Shown here: one piece after another, positions 48,314 to 50,183 of the stretch | Layout of the letters: every line of letters begins with the position of its first letter | Position numbering within the stretch: the stretch's first letter is position 1 | Source: Nitrospirota bacterium | GTDB taxonomy: Bacteria > Nitrospirota > Thermodesulfovibrionia > Thermodesulfovibrionales > JdFR-88 | DNA length: 50,183 nt | Reading direction: 5' to 3' | Assembly: GCA_021813405.1 (NCBI GenBank) | Contig: JAKAKS010000028.1 | Location: 1-50,183, forward strand | The notes under the pieces: model-generated | What the model was told of the DNA's origin: nothing | The model's database searches: none | Seen by the model: only the letters and a program-made list of their open reading frames with translations | Position numbers and translations under genes: made by a program

Positions 48314-49521
48314 TTAATTTCGCACACTGTATGCAACCGCTTGCTTATCCGCGCCGCGTTTTCTGAAATAAACGCAAGCATCTCCACAATTTTTTCTATA
48401 TCCACGGGACTTACAAGGTGGCCACAAGGAAGGTTCACGTACCTTTCGGAAAGCCTGTCCGTTACCGGCAGGTCCGCGGGCACATAGCCAAACCCCATGG
48501 GTTTTTTGTGCAACGGGGGCGAGTAATAAACGCGGGCAAGGATTTTTTCAGCATTCAGGACACTTATCGTGTCTATGCGTGACAAGGGCCACTCATCAAG
48601 GAGTTCCACTACGATATTTTTATATCCTACCCGGTAGCGCTCATCAAACTCCACCAGCCTTATTCCACCAATGCCGTCAAGCAGCTGCTTGTAAGCATAA
48701 TAGCGCTCACGGTTGCGCGCAACCTGCTCTTCTACCCCGTCAAGGCTGGCCAGGGCAAGGGCCGCGTGCATATCATTGAGCTTGGCGTTGAGGCCTTCAG
48801 GCGTAACAATATTTTCCTCCCCGGAAAAACCAAATTCCCTGGCTTGCGCCAGTTGCGTTGCCAGGGCCGGATCATTGGTGGTGACATAACCGCCCCCAAA
48901 ACCGTTGAGCAGTTTGCATGCATGCATTGAAAAAGCCTCTGCAAGGCCAAACCCACCCACCCTTCCCTCGGGGATGGATTCATATACCGATTCCACCGAA
49001 TCGAAAACAAGCGGAATATTTCTCTGTTTTGCAAGCGTCTCAAGCCCTTTGATATCACAGCAGTTCACAATAGGATGGGCGCCCAGTACCAATGCCGTGT
49101 TTTCGTTTATGCAGGGTTCCACGGTGGCGGCGCTCATGGCCAGCGTTTGCGGTTCCACTTCACAAAAATGCGGCTTCAGATTTAACCAGGCAGCGATGTC
49201 GGCCATGCGCCGGTAAGTCAGTGACGGCATGATTATTTCCGTTTTGCCTTCAATAGCAACGGCGGAGATTGCGCTTGCTATTGCCCAGAAGCCACTGCAA
49301 AACGTAATGCAGAATTGCGTTTTATGAAATTCCGCCAGCCGCTTTTCAAGCAGTTCCACGCACGGGCCATTGGAATACCGACGCTGGTTAAAAAAAAGTT
49401 TTGAGTAGCCCATGAATTTTTCGAAATCTGGCTGCAACAGGTTCGAAGTGGATTTGGGTACGGCAAACAGGCACTCTCCGCCAAAAATCGCCAGATCCTC
49501 AATGCTCTTTTTTTTAATCAC
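48310..49521 (-). CDS. DegT/DnrJ-family sugar aminotransferase
   Basis: 403 residues of the same family as the neighbour, with the catalytic Lys203 in SMHACKLLNGFGGG and Asp174 in VFDSVESVYE. It should move an amino group onto a keto-sugar nucleotide during polysaccharide building. The start at 49521 is a GTG with AGGATTT upstream. It overlaps the Lys-less paralogue by 4 nt. The two are only moderately similar, so they are not a recent duplication. Confidence 0.88.
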   Translation of the reverse strand: MIKKKSIEDLAIFGGECLFAVPKSTSNLLQPDFEKFMGYSKLFFNQRRYSNGPCVELLEKRLAEFHKTQFCITFCSGFWAIASAISAVAIEGKTEIIMPSLTYRRMADIAAWLNLKPHFCEVEPQTLAMSAATVEPCINENTALVLGAHPIVNCCDIKGLETLAKQRNIPLVFDSVESVYESIPEGRVGGFGLAEAFSMHACKLLNGFGGGYVTTNDPALATQLAQAREFGFSGEENIVTPEGLNAKLNDMHAALALASLDGVEEQVARNRERYYAYKQLLDGIGGIRLVEFDERYRVGYKNIVVELLDEWPLSRIDTISVLNAEKILARVYYSPPLHKKPMGFGYVPADLPVTDRLSERYVNLPCGHLVSPVDIEKIVEMLAFISENAARISKRLHTVCEIK

Positions 49522-49541
49522 AACAAATCCTCAAACTGCGC

Positions 49542-50183
49542 CTACCGCCTGAGCAACGCATCATACCGGTAATGTGAACCGTTAAACTCAGCAGGCATGA
49601 ATGAAAACTGCACCTGCCATCCAGCGCCGCCGGCAAGCCGCTCAACTCCGGCCATGCTGCGCCAGATGCCTATTGCGGTATTGGAGTCCGACAACTCCTC
49701 CTCGCTGGGCAGCCCGGTTTTGTAAAAATTTGCCGCGCGGTCCCTATCCGGTATGTTACCGATAAAGATCGTCTGGACGTTGCAGAATCTGTCAAATAGG
49801 GCTTTAAGTATTCCGTGTGCTTCCTCATCGGAAAAATATTGAAAGCCCGCATAACAGAGCACTTTTGTAAACCTCTGCGGCTGGGGCTCCAGGTTAATAT
49901 ATTCCGTTGCCCCGCTCATCAAAAACTGATAATGTGGCAGCGCCTCAAAATTTCTCTTTGCCACCGAAACCAGGTACTCGGATATATCAGTGCCAAGATA
50001 CCCCTGGCAATAGCCAAAGAGAAGCCGTGACAAATATCCATTTCCACAAGCCAGCTCAAGAAGAACGTCGGCTGGCGCAAGCTCAAGTCCGGATTTAATG
50101 GCCGCAATTATCATTTGTATCTGGTCCTCAGATACAGGCACGCCCTGCACTGTGCGGCGCGTCTGGCCCAGAAAATCATCCGG
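49542..50183 (-). CDS. SAM-dependent methyltransferase (5' end beyond window)
   Basis: At least 213 residues of a class I methyltransferase. The SAM-binding motif is VLLELACGNGYLSRLLFG, followed by YLGTDISEYLVSVAKRN and a beta-strand FTKVLCYAGFQYF. The frame stays open to the right edge (PDDFLGQTRRTV precedes the GTG at 50150), so the true start lies outside. It probably methylates a sugar or a related metabolite in this locus. It is 20 nt before the aminotransferase gene in transcription order. Confidence 0.8.
   Translation of the reverse strand, partial: PDDFLGQTRRTVQGVPVSEDQIQMIIAAIKSGLELAPADVLLELACGNGYLSRLLFGYCQGYLGTDISEYLVSVAKRNFEALPHYQFLMSGATEYINLEPQPQRFTKVLCYAGFQYFSDEEAHGILKALFDRFCNVQTIFIGNIPDRDRAANFYKTGLPSEEELSDSNTAIGIWRSMAGVERLAGGAGWQVQFSFMPAEFNGSHYRYDALLRR

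Overview
The window looks like a chromosomal contig from an anaerobic, respiratory, Gram-negative-type bacterium. It is rich in multiheme cytochromes c and iron-sulfur/molybdenum enzymes, with TAT signals, a sigma-54 activator and long PAS/GAF kinases. The combination of full-length cytochrome b plus Rieske, NrfD-type quinol modules and double-c7 cytochromes would fit Nitrospirota or Desulfobacterota-like lineages. There is no rRNA marker here, so that placement is an inference.

Layout. (1) 1-3143: the end of a Mu-like prophage on the minus strand (portal start, large terminase, gp27/gp26/gp25-like proteins, M15 endolysin, small Cys protein), faced by a LuxR/NarL-type regulator (3277-3783, +). 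A symmetric four-heptad operator lies between them. (2) 3842-12623, minus: a respiratory electron-transfer region. Tandem hexaheme double-c7 cytochromes come first, then a Smr protein. A tetraheme cytochrome/FeS/NrfD module follows, and then a pentaheme cytochrome, a small membrane protein, Rieske and cytochrome b. (3) 13075-17692: housekeeping genes (DJ-1/PfpI, a membrane protein, a DD-carboxypeptidase with a 90-residue Arg/His tail, RlmD-like methyltransferase) and a 667-bp non-coding stretch. (4) 17719-24729: a translationally coupled galT-glgA-sensor kinase-response regulator run and an RNase Z-like hydrolase. (5) 25009-37455, minus: a self-contained molybdoenzyme locus. It holds MoaA, a MoeA-like protein, TatA, a TorD-like chaperone, a TAT-exported DMSO-reductase-family catalytic subunit, a four-cluster FeS subunit, a sigma-54 response regulator, a sensor kinase, a tandem PhnD-like binding protein and a MOSC protein. 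A good -24/-12 promoter with two matching palindromes precedes the enzyme genes. (6) 37456-38284: 829 bp non-coding with a REP-like inverted pair and a second copy of the four-heptad operator, followed by a Met-rich periplasmic protein. (7) 38928-50183, minus: a surface-polysaccharide cluster with glycosyltransferases (including a duplicated GT2 pair), a radical SAM/SPASM protein, a Wzx-type flippase, WbqC, two DegT-family proteins (one with the catalytic Lys replaced by Asn) and a methyltransferase cut by the window edge.

How it works together. The 3.8-9.7 kb genes look like a quinol/cytochrome c branch. The 25-37 kb genes look like an inducible periplasmic oxyanion- or small-molecule-reducing branch. 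In that branch a binding protein, kinase and sigma-54 activator would sense the substrate and switch on the enzyme, while dedicated cofactor, chaperone and export genes mature it. The enzyme has no membrane anchor of its own nearby. The most unusual signals are the repeated heptad operators, the molybdoenzyme sensory design, the Lys-less DegT protein and the polycationic DD-peptidase tail. No tRNA, rRNA, CRISPR array or intact insertion sequence was seen.
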